Notes under the pieces: generated by a model
What the model was told of the DNA's origin: nothing
The model's database searches: none
The model's input: only the letters and a program-made list of their open reading frames with translations
Program-made: the position numbers and the translations under genes
Part shown: positions 8,241 to 17,226 of the stretch, in pieces
Layout: every line of letters starts with the position of its first letter
How positions within the stretch are numbered: the first letter of the stretch is position 1
NCBI GenBank assembly: GCA_001789805.1
Contig: MGAR01000004.1
Location: 1 to 35,363 of the forward strand
Origin: Candidatus Roizmanbacteria bacterium RIFCSPLOWO2_01_FULL_41_22
GTDB lineage: Bacteria; Patescibacteriota; Microgenomatia; UBA1406; GWC2-37-13
Reading direction: 5' to 3'
Length of the DNA stretch: 35,363 nucleotides

Positions 8241-9745
8241 TTACCAAGAAGGGTAAAACGTTTATTGAAATATTCCTTTTTCTAGTAGTCCTTGCCCTAT
8301 TCTGCTATTTTAGGTTAAAACCACTCTATTTACAAACTGTCAGCTTTACCTACGACCAAGGCCGCGATATGCTCAAAGCGGCAGAGATTATTATGCAGAA
8401 AAACCCGACTTTGATTGGGCCAACTACCGGTATCGGAGGTGTATTTCACGGGGCCTGGTGGTTTTATTTTTTAGCAGTAGCGTTTGCTATTTTTCAAGGT
8501 TTACCAATCGGCTATTATTATCTTTTTTTCTTTATCCACCTGCTTGCTTTTCTTGTCTTTTACTTTTTTACGAAAAAATGGTTCGGCGCTTCAACTGCGC
8601 TTCTACTGTCCCTACTTATTACTGCCTCCCCTCATTTTGTTTATTCGTCTGTTTTTTTAAACAATAGTCTCATATCTTATCCGCTTTTTATGGCGTTGAC
8701 GTTAATTACGATTGCAGTTTTGGAAAAAAAACTGGTAGCTCAACAAAAATGGCTGTTTCTAGGTTTGGGATTGACGCTAGGGTTTATCACGGAGTTTGAA
8801 TTTGCTTTTGGCTTACTACTCATACCAAGCTACATGCTTTTGCTGTTTTTGTTCAAAAACTACCGACAGAAATTATTGTCAGATAAACATTGCTTTTTTT
8901 TTGCTGCCGGACTGCTTTTCCCTTTTATTCCCAGAGTCTTATTTGAGATAAAAAACCGCCTGATTCAGACTCAAGTCCTGATCAATTTTTTCTTTCACCC
9001 CAAATATTACAATCCCAAACCTTATCTGGATGTTTTTTTTGATAGACTCAAACTGTTTGCCGATTATTATTCCTGGATTTACCCAAACAAAACAATCCAA
9101 ACTGTCTTTGGTTTATTTCTCCTACTTGGTCTTGTGCTGGTTATTTTAAACATAAAAAAAAGAAAACAGCTGCCCAGCTCTTTGCTTTTTCTACTCTCTC
9201 TAGGAATATTGCTTTTTATCTGCTCGGTCTTTTATCGCGATAATTTTTGGGCGTATTATTATAATGGCATATTATATTTATTTATTTTCATCTTTGCGCT
9301 TATTTTGCAGTTACCTAAAAGTTTTGCCGGTCAGTTTCAATATCTAAAAAAAGCGGTGATAATTGTCTTGTTTATCTCCATTTTAAGTTCTTTTTTCCGT
9401 GACTGGAAAACTAAATCGCCTTACGATGGGATTAAAGTGCAACAAGATATTGTCAGTTATGTGATTGCCAAAAAAACCGGTTCCAACTACTGTGTCAAGG
9501 TATATACCCCACCCGTTATCCCCTATACCTATGACTATCTATTTTTATACGAACATTTACATAACCAACAGCCACAACCGTCAGGCGACTGGATCAACGG
9601 CCAATGCTTTTTTATAATCGAAGCCGATTCTTATCAATTTCGCCGCGATAAATGGCTGACAGACAACCGGCCAAAAAGCGGACAACTCCTTTCTCGAAAA
9701 AAGATTAAGGATGTCGACATCGAATTATGGAAAAAAACAAACTGA
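8237..9745 (+). CDS. GT-C glycosyltransferase, PMT-like
   Basis: About 502 residues with roughly a dozen membrane helices and a soluble C-terminal region from about residue 400. The first outer loop has SFTYDQGRDMLKAAEI, with the acidic residues D40 and D44. It is followed by NPTLIGPTTGIGGVFHGAWW. The next gene (9727) has the equivalent DWDQERD and KPTLIGPRVV motifs, so the two are tandem paralogues. Expected activity is transfer from a lipid-phosphate sugar outside the membrane. ATG 8237 was preferred over GTG 8228 because the -10 box at 8220-8225 puts the transcript start after the GTG. The end overlaps the next gene by 19 bases, implying translational coupling. Confidence 0.85.
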   Translation: MFTKKGKTFIEIFLFLVVLALFCYFRLKPLYLQTVSFTYDQGRDMLKAAEIIMQKNPTLIGPTTGIGGVFHGAWWFYFLAVAFAIFQGLPIGYYYLFFFIHLLAFLVFYFFTKKWFGASTALLLSLLITASPHFVYSSVFLNNSLISYPLFMALTLITIAVLEKKLVAQQKWLFLGLGLTLGFITEFEFAFGLLLIPSYMLLLFLFKNYRQKLLSDKHCFFFAAGLLFPFIPRVLFEIKNRLIQTQVLINFFFHPKYYNPKPYLDVFFDRLKLFADYYSWIYPNKTIQTVFGLFLLLGLVLVILNIKKRKQLPSSLLFLLSLGILLFICSVFYRDNFWAYYYNGILYLFIFIFALILQLPKSFAGQFQYLKKAVIIVLFISILSSFFRDWKTKSPYDGIKVQQDIVSYVIAKKTGSNYCVKVYTPPVIPYTYDYLFLYEHLHNQQPQPSGDWINGQCFFIIEADSYQFRRDKWLTDNRPKSGQLLSRKKIKDVDIELWKKTN

Positions 9746-11085
9746 ATAAGCGGTATGTGATCGCCGTCATACTGGTGATATTTATCTATTGTTTCTTGCG
9801 CTTTTATCAACTTGACAAGCGGATTGGTTTTGACTGGGATCAGGAACGGGATGCCTATGTCATGAAACAACTACTGGTTGATCATAAACCCACTCTGATT
9901 GGACCGCGGGTAGTTGACGTTAATGGATTTTTTCTTGGGCCATACTACAGCTATCTTCTAGCGCCTTTTTATATTTTAAGTGGGTTGCACCCTAGAGCAA
10001 TAGTCTACTTCGTAATCGCCGTAGATAGCGCCTTTGCATTATTTGCTTTTTTTATCATCAAAAAACTCTGGGGGGTAAAGCATAGTCTTATCTTTCTTCT
10101 TCTTTGGGGTATCAATCCATTACTGATTGCCTTTGATACCAGTGCCTGGAATCCGCTTCTGATACCTGTTGGCATAATAACCCTCTGGTGGCTGCTGTAC
10201 AAGCTTGATCAAACTAAAAAAACAGTCTACTGGTTCCTTCTGGGTGTAAATTTAGCAATCGGGATCCACTTCCATTTCCAGTATTTCTTTCTCTGCTTAT
10301 TTACGTTCTATTTTCTATATATTTCTCGAAAAACAATTGCCACCAATTTGGTAAAAGTTTTACTATTTTTCTTTCCAATTTTATTTTTTTTGGCGCCGCT
10401 TATTATCTTTGATATTCGGCACGACTATCTGAACACTCATCTATTTCTCAATTTTTTCTCTAATATTCACACCAAAGAAGGCTATTATATTTTTAATTGG
10501 ACAGCTGTACTAAGTAATTTTTTATACCAAATAACGACAATCAAGATCAAATTTATTAATATGGTAGTTTATTCACTGATTATTGGTCTTTTCTTTTTAC
10601 TTTCACGGAAAAAATCCGGCTTCCAACGACGTTTTTATCAGGCGAACGTCTTTCTTTTTTTAATTACTCCTCTATTTTTTATGGCCTATGGACAAAAACC
10701 CTCCGAATATTATTTTTTATTTTTATATCTATTTATCTACATTGGACTTGCGGAAGCAGTGGTATTTTGGAAGAAATACCAAGTATTTGTCTTACTTTTG
10801 ATACTCAATGTGTTGATTTTTACCCGCAATATTTTTAATATGATACAACCGCACCAAGCTGATCTTTACTATAAAGATCTGGCAGTACAGGAAGTCAGAA
10901 AAATCAACTCCCAAAATAACTATCAGATAGTATTAATGATGCCATTTGGTCGAGATAATGGTTTTCGCTACTTGATCAACTATTACGGAATGGAAACTGA
11001 CCCGTCGGTGAAAAAAGGTGAGGTAATCTTGCGAATACCGCCCGCAGCCCAGGATAAAATATTCGGCGATATTGGCGTTTATTGA
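9727..11085 (+). CDS. GT-C glycosyltransferase, PMT-like (paralogue of preceding gene)
   Basis: A 452-residue polytopic protein. After a first helix (about residues 11-28) the loop reads RIGFDWDQERDAY, with D36, D38 and D42 as candidate catalytic acids. KPTLIGPRVVDVNGFFLGPY and a series of very Phe/Leu-rich helices follow. It matches the preceding gene in layout and in the xDQxRD and TLIGP motifs, but the overall sequences have moved far apart. The soluble tail is shorter (about 80 residues). Start ATG 9727 lies inside the end of the upstream gene; the downstream gene begins 12 bases after the stop. Probably one operon from 8237 to 17211. Confidence 0.84.
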   Translation: MEKNKLNKRYVIAVILVIFIYCFLRFYQLDKRIGFDWDQERDAYVMKQLLVDHKPTLIGPRVVDVNGFFLGPYYSYLLAPFYILSGLHPRAIVYFVIAVDSAFALFAFFIIKKLWGVKHSLIFLLLWGINPLLIAFDTSAWNPLLIPVGIITLWWLLYKLDQTKKTVYWFLLGVNLAIGIHFHFQYFFLCLFTFYFLYISRKTIATNLVKVLLFFFPILFFLAPLIIFDIRHDYLNTHLFLNFFSNIHTKEGYYIFNWTAVLSNFLYQITTIKIKFINMVVYSLIIGLFFLLSRKKSGFQRRFYQANVFLFLITPLFFMAYGQKPSEYYFLFLYLFIYIGLAEAVVFWKKYQVFVLLLILNVLIFTRNIFNMIQPHQADLYYKDLAVQEVRKINSQNNYQIVLMMPFGRDNGFRYLINYYGMETDPSVKKGEVILRIPPAAQDKIFGDIGVY

Positions 11086-11097
11086 AAAAATATACTT

Positions 11098-12846
11098 ATG
11101 AAAATCAGCAAACAATATTTATTTCAACAAAAAAAATGGCTAAAAATCGTCTTTATCGGGTTGCTGCTGGTGTTGATCTGTTTGACCATTGGTGCCAAAA
11201 GCCTTAATCCTTTCCACCTCGTGATGTTTGAATTCCATGATGAGACACAGGCCGGACGGATTCACGACTTTCTGATTAATCTTAAATATGGCCAAATACC
11301 ACCCCGACTGGCGCCGACTTTTTCTTTTAAACTGGGTTTCCCTGTGTTTAGTTTCTATGCGCCTTTTGCTTACTGGGTGACGAGTTTTATCGCCGTGACC
11401 GGTATCCCGATCCTCACTTCTTTGAAAATCTCCTTTTTATTAACATTGCTCTTATCTTTTCTGACAATGTATTTTTTATTACGCAATTTTTTTTCGTTTC
11501 TGGCCAGTTGTTTAGGTGCGGTGATCTATATTACTTCAACCTATTTTGCTGTCGAAATCATTATTCGCGGTAATCTGGCCGAAGCTTGGTATCTTGTGTT
11601 ACTCCCTTTAGTTCTATCGTTTTTATATAAAAATAGCCAAACTCAATCGCGCCGAATATTTTTTTTCACGGTAATAAGTTTGTTTTTTCTGTTTACTGTC
11701 CATAATATCTTTTCTCTATTATCTTTGGGAATAACAATTGTTTTTAGCCTTCTTTTACCTCAAAAACGAAGAAATTGGCTAGCAATTGGTTTAGGACTGC
11801 TGCTAGGCGCTTACTTTCTAATCCCTGCGACTTTAGAAACCGGTTTTACTCAGGCGACAAAAATTGCACCGGATCTTTTTAAATATCATGACCATTTCCT
11901 GTGCTGGTGGCAGTTATGGAAAGCCGATGGCTGGCAGTTTGGTGGATCGATGACTGGTTGCGATGCTGATCTGATGAGCTTCAGCTTAGGCAAAATTCCC
12001 CTGACGCTTGGATTATCGGGGATGATTTTATTTATAGTTAACGTTTTTAAAAAGAAAATATCTTTAAAAAGAAAATTATTATTCGGCTTTGTACTTTTAA
12101 TATCATTACTGGCCATTTTTTTAACTACCTATCAGTCGTCATTTATCTGGAGTATGTTTAAGCCAATTTTGGCGCTTTTTCAGTTCCCTTGGCGTTTCCT
12201 GATCTTTGGTATGTTTGGTCTGGCATTTTTTTCCGCTTTCTTATTTGACCAGATAAAATTACCATTAATGCCGATTATGATGATTGCGATAATAATCGGC
12301 TCTCTGTTGATTGCCAAAAAATACTTTGTCAAACCGGAAATATCCTATGAAGGTTATACTGAACGCTATTTATCTGATTTTTATTTAGAGCATGTAATCG
12401 CTTATAACGTCCGTGAATATTTTCCAGCCCACGGAGACTACCAATACTGGCATTATCTTAATCCTTTGGAAGTGAAAGCGGTACCATTACCATTTGATTA
12501 TCAGCTACCGGTCCAAACAACCAGTGCACTTCGGGTTGATAAAAATGATTATTTCGAAAAAGCAGTCTATATTCAAGGAAAGGGTTTAGTTTATATCAAT
12601 GTTCATTATGCTCCGTATTGGAAAATCTTGGTCAATGGGCAGGAGACAATACCAGATAAATTCGATCGTTTGGCAAGACCAATGATCAGAACTGATCAAT
12701 CTTCTCAAATTATTATCCGTTTTGTCCAGACGCCTCTGGAAAAAATAAGTAATCTGCTGACTGTAGTTACAGGAATAATTTTTGTGGTATCTTTATTTCT
12801 GCCAAAAAATGTCAATAAATTATTCCACCAAAAAAATGACAGATAA
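11098..12846 (+). CDS. Multi-pass membrane protein, 6-PTPS-related family (putative GT-C)
   Basis: A 582-residue polytopic protein and the second PTPS-related (PF10131-type) member here. The outer loop has FEFHDETQAGRIHDFL, with H47-D48-E49 matching the HDD of the paralogue at 3004-4803. FKLGFPVFSFYAPFAYWVTS then corresponds to the GYPLFNFYPPLIYYLAEG block. A C-terminal beta-rich domain (VHYAPYWKILVNGQ...IIIRFVQTPLEK) comes before a final membrane helix. This soluble domain is also present in the paralogue. Role in sugar transfer is inferred from the fold-like layout and context. The end overlaps the next gene by 11 bases. Confidence 0.84.
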   Translation: MKISKQYLFQQKKWLKIVFIGLLLVLICLTIGAKSLNPFHLVMFEFHDETQAGRIHDFLINLKYGQIPPRLAPTFSFKLGFPVFSFYAPFAYWVTSFIAVTGIPILTSLKISFLLTLLLSFLTMYFLLRNFFSFLASCLGAVIYITSTYFAVEIIIRGNLAEAWYLVLLPLVLSFLYKNSQTQSRRIFFFTVISLFFLFTVHNIFSLLSLGITIVFSLLLPQKRRNWLAIGLGLLLGAYFLIPATLETGFTQATKIAPDLFKYHDHFLCWWQLWKADGWQFGGSMTGCDADLMSFSLGKIPLTLGLSGMILFIVNVFKKKISLKRKLLFGFVLLISLLAIFLTTYQSSFIWSMFKPILALFQFPWRFLIFGMFGLAFFSAFLFDQIKLPLMPIMMIAIIIGSLLIAKKYFVKPEISYEGYTERYLSDFYLEHVIAYNVREYFPAHGDYQYWHYLNPLEVKAVPLPFDYQLPVQTTSALRVDKNDYFEKAVYIQGKGLVYINVHYAPYWKILVNGQETIPDKFDRLARPMIRTDQSSQIIIRFVQTPLEKISNLLTVVTGIIFVVSLFLPKNVNKLFHQKNDR

Positions 12847-13651
12847 AATTAGCGTTCTTGTATATACGAGAAATGAAAGCAACAATATCACTGACTGCCT
12901 GGCCTCAGCCCGATTGTTAACCGACTCTCTGATAGTTATTGATATGGAAAGCACCGACGATACAGCGGCGATTGCTAAAAAACAGGGAGCGCAGGTATTT
13001 AGTTTCCCATATAAACGCTACGTCGAACCGGCGCGCAAATTTGGTATTTCCAAAGCCAATACTGGCTGGGTATTTATCCTTGACGCCGATGAACGGATCA
13101 CCGCAGAACTGGCAGCAGAAATCATCAAGACAATTAACTCTCCCACATCCTACAACCGACCTGCCTCGCCGGCAGGCGGGCAACCGATAACTTTTTTCCA
13201 GGTTCCCCGTAAAAACATTTTCGGCCACAAAAAATGGCTAAAGTATGGCGGTTGGTGGCCGGATTATCAGACAAGATTGATTGATAAACGTCACTTTCGG
13301 GATTGGCCAAACCAGATTCATTCCACGCCCGTGATCCAAGGCGCTCAAGGCTGTTTAACAAACCCGCTCCTTCATTATTTCCATGGAAATTTACAAGAAA
13401 TGGTTAACAAAACAATTAACTTTGAAAATATTGAGTCAGATCTGCTTTTTCAGGCAGATAAACCAGTCGGTAAACTGACTTTTTTTCGTAAATTTTTAGG
13501 CGAGCTTTGGCGGCGCTTGTTCAAACTGCAAGGCTACCGCGATGGAGCAATTGGTATAATTGAATCAATTTACCAGGCGTACTCCAAAACCATCACCTAT
13601 TTATACCTCTATGAAAAGAAAAAAAATCGCCCTTTACGACCCGTATCTTGA
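12836..13651 (+). CDS. GT2 glycosyltransferase, WaaE/KdtX-like
   Basis: 271 residues from ATG 12836, chosen because MTDKISVLVYTRNES is the normal GT2 N-terminus; earlier starts would lie inside the previous gene. IVIDMESTDDT and FILDADERI (D83, D85) form the nucleotide-sugar site. FQVPRKNIFGHKKWLKYGGW then PDYQTRLIDK are typical of the WaaE-like group. Residues about 104-117 (SYNRPASPAGGQP) are an odd Pro/Gly-rich insert, just between helix and strand. They are encoded by a GC-rich palindromic element, see the separate entry. The gene overlaps the next one by 41 bases, with the downstream ATG at 13611. Confidence 0.87.
   Translation: MTDKISVLVYTRNESNNITDCLASARLLTDSLIVIDMESTDDTAAIAKKQGAQVFSFPYKRYVEPARKFGISKANTGWVFILDADERITAELAAEIIKTINSPTSYNRPASPAGGQPITFFQVPRKNIFGHKKWLKYGGWWPDYQTRLIDKRHFRDWPNQIHSTPVIQGAQGCLTNPLLHYFHGNLQEMVNKTINFENIESDLLFQADKPVGKLTFFRKFLGELWRRLFKLQGYRDGAIGIIESIYQAYSKTITYLYLYEKKKNRPLRPVS
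13156..13182. repeat. GC-rich palindromic element inserted in frame in a GT2 gene
   Basis: The core CCTGCC (13160-13165), TCGCC, GGCAGG (13171-13176) is a perfect 6-bp inverted repeat followed by CGGG, in a locus of about 38% GC. It encodes the Pro-Ala-Ser-Pro-Ala-Gly-Gly insert in a place where related GT2 proteins usually have a short turn. It resembles the small dispersed palindromes I recall from CPR genomes; that link is from memory and not tested. Confidence 0.55.
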
Positions 13652-14699
13652 CGTTTTGGGCGGCGGCGAAAAACACATTCTCTCAATAATCCAGATTCTT
13701 ACTCGCCGCGGATATGACCTTGATATCTTCTGGCAGACTGATCTAGCCGATGAGTTTATTCGTAAGTTTAATCTCAAACTACCAAAGATCCGATTTCTTC
13801 CCAATATTTTTAAAGATAGGGGGAATTTCTGGCAAAAAATAGTCACCTTAAAAAAATATGACCTCTTCTTCTATATTTCTGACGGTAGTTATTTTTTTTC
13901 TCCTGCCAAAAAAAATTATGTCTTTGCGATGGTTCCTGACCAAAAAATTTATCCCGCCAGCTTTATTAATCGAATAAAAACCTTAAACTTTAGCTTTATC
14001 GCCAATTCGCAGTTCACAGCCAATCGTCTTGCCAGATGGGGGCTATCAGCCAAAGTCGTATATCCATATATTGATCAGTCACTTCTCAATATCAATTTAA
14101 ACGATCCGCCAAAAGAAAAAATTATCCTTTCAGTTGGTAGATTTTTTCCCCATCTGCACAGCAAACGGCATGACCTAGCAATCCAAGCTTTTCAGCAATT
14201 AAAGAAAGCCGACCCTATTTATGCTGATTACCGATTACTTTTGGCAGGCAGCGTCCAAAAACAAGACCAGGGTTATTTGCAGGAGTTGCAAAAAAAAGCA
14301 GGCGCTGACCTAGCGATTAAATTTTTGATTGACCCGCCAAATAACCAGCTAATCAATCTTTATCAGAAAACTGAATATTGCTGGCATTTTACCGGCTACG
14401 GAATTGATGCCGAGAAACACCCGGAAAAAGTTGAACATCTTGGTATTTCGCCTATTGAGGCAATGGCCGCCGGCGCACTCACCTTTGCCTACAGCGCCGG
14501 CGGCCCCAAAGAAATAATCCAACCCGGACAAACCGGTTTTCTGTTTACAGATATCGATGACCTAATCTTTCAAATGCAACAGCTAAAAAAAGATAATGCT
14601 AAACAAGAGACCGTTAAAAAACAAGCTAATATATTCGTCAAAAAACATTTTTCCTACGATGTATTTAACCAAAAAGTAATTAGCGTTTTTCAACCCTAA
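13611..14699 (+). CDS. GT4 family glycosyltransferase
   Basis: 363 residues from ATG 13611 (MKRKKIALYDPYLDVLGGGE); the longer reading back to 13560 would lie inside the upstream gene. The GGGEKH segment is the glycine-rich acceptor loop of the N-terminal Rossmann domain. FIANSQFTANRLARWG and VVYPYID mark the hinge, and ILSVGRFFPHLHSKRHDLAI begins the C-terminal donor domain. EHLGISPIEAMAAG carries the E-x7-E motif of retaining GT4 enzymes, followed by GGPKEIIQPGQTGFLF. It is cytoplasmic and probably extends a lipid-linked glycan. Overlaps upstream GT2 by 41 bases; 3 bases separate it from the next gene. Confidence 0.92.
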   Translation: MKRKKIALYDPYLDVLGGGEKHILSIIQILTRRGYDLDIFWQTDLADEFIRKFNLKLPKIRFLPNIFKDRGNFWQKIVTLKKYDLFFYISDGSYFFSPAKKNYVFAMVPDQKIYPASFINRIKTLNFSFIANSQFTANRLARWGLSAKVVYPYIDQSLLNINLNDPPKEKIILSVGRFFPHLHSKRHDLAIQAFQQLKKADPIYADYRLLLAGSVQKQDQGYLQELQKKAGADLAIKFLIDPPNNQLINLYQKTEYCWHFTGYGIDAEKHPEKVEHLGISPIEAMAAGALTFAYSAGGPKEIIQPGQTGFLFTDIDDLIFQMQQLKKDNAKQETVKKQANIFVKKHFSYDVFNQKVISVFQP

Positions 14700-14702
14700 C
14701 TT

Positions 14703-15605
14703 ATGTCAATCTCGGTAGTGATACCAACCTATAAAAATAAACTGCTTTTTTTGGAAAATCTAAAAAATAATCTTAAGTATCTGGCCGACTGTGAAATCAT
14801 TATAGTCAATGACGACCCCGCCGATTCACCCCAAGAAGATTTAAGACAATTTGCCAACGTGAGACTTTTTGAAAATTCGAGTCGTTTGGGATTTGGGGCA
14901 AGCGTGAATATCGGCGTTGACAAGGCCAAAGGCGATTATGTTTTACTTCTTAATAATGATGTCATCTTGGAAAATGACCATTTTAAAGAAGTAATCAAAC
15001 TGTTTGAGAAAGATTCTGCTCTTTTTGCCGTCAGCTTTGCTCAACGGGAAAAAGATGGTTCCTTGACTGGAAAAAATGAAATTTATTGGCAAAATGGTTT
15101 TATTAGGCATCGCCAGGCTGCCCAATTTACTGACGGCGATACTGCTTGGGCCGAAGGCGGCAGTAGTCTAATTGTCAAAGCTCTATTTCAGAAACTTGGC
15201 GGCTTTGACAGTCTTTACACCCCGTTTTACTGGGAGGATATCGATCTGTCCTACCGAGCATGGAAGGCGGGCTATAAAATCTGGTTTGTCAGTCAACCAA
15301 TAGGACTTCATCATCACGCCACTACTATCGCTAAATATTTTACTACCGGGGAAATCAAAACTATTTCTTTCCGAAACCAATTTATTTTTATCTGGAAAAA
15401 TATCACCGATTACCGGTTACTCCTTGAGCATCTGAGGACTCTTCCTAAAGCTCTTTTTCAAACAATAATAAAGGGACAGTGGGAGTTTCTCTGGGGTTTC
15501 TTAGCTGCCCTAACAAGACTACCGCTGATTCTCTTCAGACGGCGTACTTGTGAACAGTTTAAACAAATATCGGACCATGAAATCCTGGCTCGCTTTAAAA
15601 AATAA
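14703..15605 (+). CDS. GT2 family glycosyltransferase
   Basis: A 300-residue GT-A enzyme. It opens with MSISVVIPTYKNK, then IIIVNDDPAD. The metal/nucleotide site is LLLNNDVIL, and the acceptor-side region is GGFDSLYTPFYWEDIDLSYR, with the ED pair typical of rhamnosyl-type GT2 proteins. The C-terminal 60 residues are hydrophobic/amphipathic and may touch the membrane. Start follows the previous stop by 3 bases. The 3' end overlaps the next gene by 29 bases if that gene starts at 15577. Donor and acceptor not identifiable. Confidence 0.9.
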   Translation: MSISVVIPTYKNKLLFLENLKNNLKYLADCEIIIVNDDPADSPQEDLRQFANVRLFENSSRLGFGASVNIGVDKAKGDYVLLLNNDVILENDHFKEVIKLFEKDSALFAVSFAQREKDGSLTGKNEIYWQNGFIRHRQAAQFTDGDTAWAEGGSSLIVKALFQKLGGFDSLYTPFYWEDIDLSYRAWKAGYKIWFVSQPIGLHHHATTIAKYFTTGEIKTISFRNQFIFIWKNITDYRLLLEHLRTLPKALFQTIIKGQWEFLWGFLAALTRLPLILFRRRTCEQFKQISDHEILARFKK

Positions 15606-17211
15606 ACCAGTAATTATACTGTTGTCTGTCTTTACCACGATTGCTCTCTTTCTCCATCTTTATAAAATAAATATGGGCTGTCTTAATGCTGATGAAGCAG
15701 CATTTGGTTATAACGCTTACTCGATCTTAAAAACCGGACGCGACGAATATGGAAATTTACTGCCTTTAAGATTAAAGTCTTTTGGTGATTACAAATTACC
15801 GCTTCTTGCTTACTTGACTGTACCTTTTGTTGGCTTATTGGGACTTAATGAATTTTCCACAAGGACTGTTCCTGTCATAATCGGCATTATCACGCCGCTA
15901 TTGTTTTATTTTCTCGCTAAAGAAATTACTGGAGACCGCCGTACTGGCCTGATTGCGGCATTTTTGGGTAGCGTTTCTCCTTGGGTTCAGATCATTACCC
16001 GGCACGCTCACGAAGCATCTCTGGCCTATCTCTTTATCAGTCTGGCAGTATTTTGTCTTCTCAGGTACCGGAAGACCACCGCAAAACCATACCTTCTTTT
16101 ATATAGTGCGTGCAGCTTGTTGGCTTTATTTTCCTACCATTCCAGTCGGCTGTTGATCATTTTCTTAAGCGGCTATTTAGTGGTCGAACAATTTTTAATT
16201 AGTCGCTCGTTAAAAAGGTTATGGTGGCCGATTGTCTTTGCTGTCATACCGCTTGTGATCTTTTTTTTCAGTGAGACCATACAGCCAAATACCCGCGTCA
16301 ACAACCTATTATTTTACAAAACCTCCGGCTTTTCCATCGCGATTGAACAATTTAGAAAAGAAGATAACAATCAATTTTTACGTAATAAATTTACTCAAGC
16401 AATGCAAGTGCTGTCCAAACAATATCTAAGTTATTTTTCACCAGAATTCTTAGCTTTCCAAGGCGACCAAAATAAACGGTTCGGTTATCCGGGGATGTCG
16501 CCGATTACCCCGATTGAGTATATCTTTTTGTTTATCGGGCTTTATTATGTGTTTAAAAAACAATTACCGAAACGCTTGTTGCTTACCGGCATTCTGCTCA
16601 TTGCTCCTCTTACCGCTGCTCTAACCTGGCAGGAGAATTCATTAACCCGCTCCTACTTTCTTATAGTACCGATTATTATTATTGTCTCCTATGGCGTGGC
16701 ACAATTCTGGCAAGATGTGAAAGGTCAACTTTGGAAAACAATGGCGCTGATCGTACTAATATTAATGTTTGTTATTTTTAGCTTGCTCACCTGGGATTTT
16801 TATTTTAATCACTATTACAAGCGACCGGAAGTCGGTTTTGCTTGGCAGTGTGGATATAAAGAGCTTACTCAGTATGTGAAGAATGATTATGCAAAATATA
16901 ATCAATTCTATATCACCGAAAAAAATGGCCAGCCGTATATTTTTTTCCTTTATTATTTGCAGTATCCGCCAGCCCACTATCAGGCTCAAGCCAGATTGTC
17001 GCCACCTGACGTGTACGGTTTTGGTCAAGTTGCAAAATTTGATAAGTTTATTTTTTCACTGCCCTCGCCTTATACTAAACCAAAAACTGTTTATGTTGGC
17101 TATTTTGATGATTTTAACGCCGACAGTCAAATCGACCTGACAAAAATAAAAAAAATCGCGGTCAACAATACGGATATTTTTTGGATATATGAAAGTGACA
17201 AGGAAAAATAG
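15577..17211 (+). CDS. GT-C glycosyltransferase, PMT_2/ArnT-like
   Basis: 544 residues from ATG 15577. The earlier possible start (15550) would add nine polar residues ahead of MKSWLALKNKPVIILL, where the first helix begins. The outer loop has NMGCLNADEAAFGYNAYSIL with D39-E40, the catalytic pair of ArnT/PMT enzymes. It is followed by KSFGDYKLPLLAYL, a strong match to the PMT_2 family. About ten more helices and a periplasm-type soluble tail (from about residue 420) follow. It is the last gene of the glycan operon and meets the convergent CPBP gene with a gap of 15 bases. No clear terminator was found in that gap. Confidence 0.9.
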   Translation: MKSWLALKNKPVIILLSVFTTIALFLHLYKINMGCLNADEAAFGYNAYSILKTGRDEYGNLLPLRLKSFGDYKLPLLAYLTVPFVGLLGLNEFSTRTVPVIIGIITPLLFYFLAKEITGDRRTGLIAAFLGSVSPWVQIITRHAHEASLAYLFISLAVFCLLRYRKTTAKPYLLLYSACSLLALFSYHSSRLLIIFLSGYLVVEQFLISRSLKRLWWPIVFAVIPLVIFFFSETIQPNTRVNNLLFYKTSGFSIAIEQFRKEDNNQFLRNKFTQAMQVLSKQYLSYFSPEFLAFQGDQNKRFGYPGMSPITPIEYIFLFIGLYYVFKKQLPKRLLLTGILLIAPLTAALTWQENSLTRSYFLIVPIIIIVSYGVAQFWQDVKGQLWKTMALIVLILMFVIFSLLTWDFYFNHYYKRPEVGFAWQCGYKELTQYVKNDYAKYNQFYITEKNGQPYIFFLYYLQYPPAHYQAQARLSPPDVYGFGQVAKFDKFIFSLPSPYTKPKTVYVGYFDDFNADSQIDLTKIKKIAVNNTDIFWIYESDKEK

Positions 17212-17226
17212 AAATTCTCAACCAAA

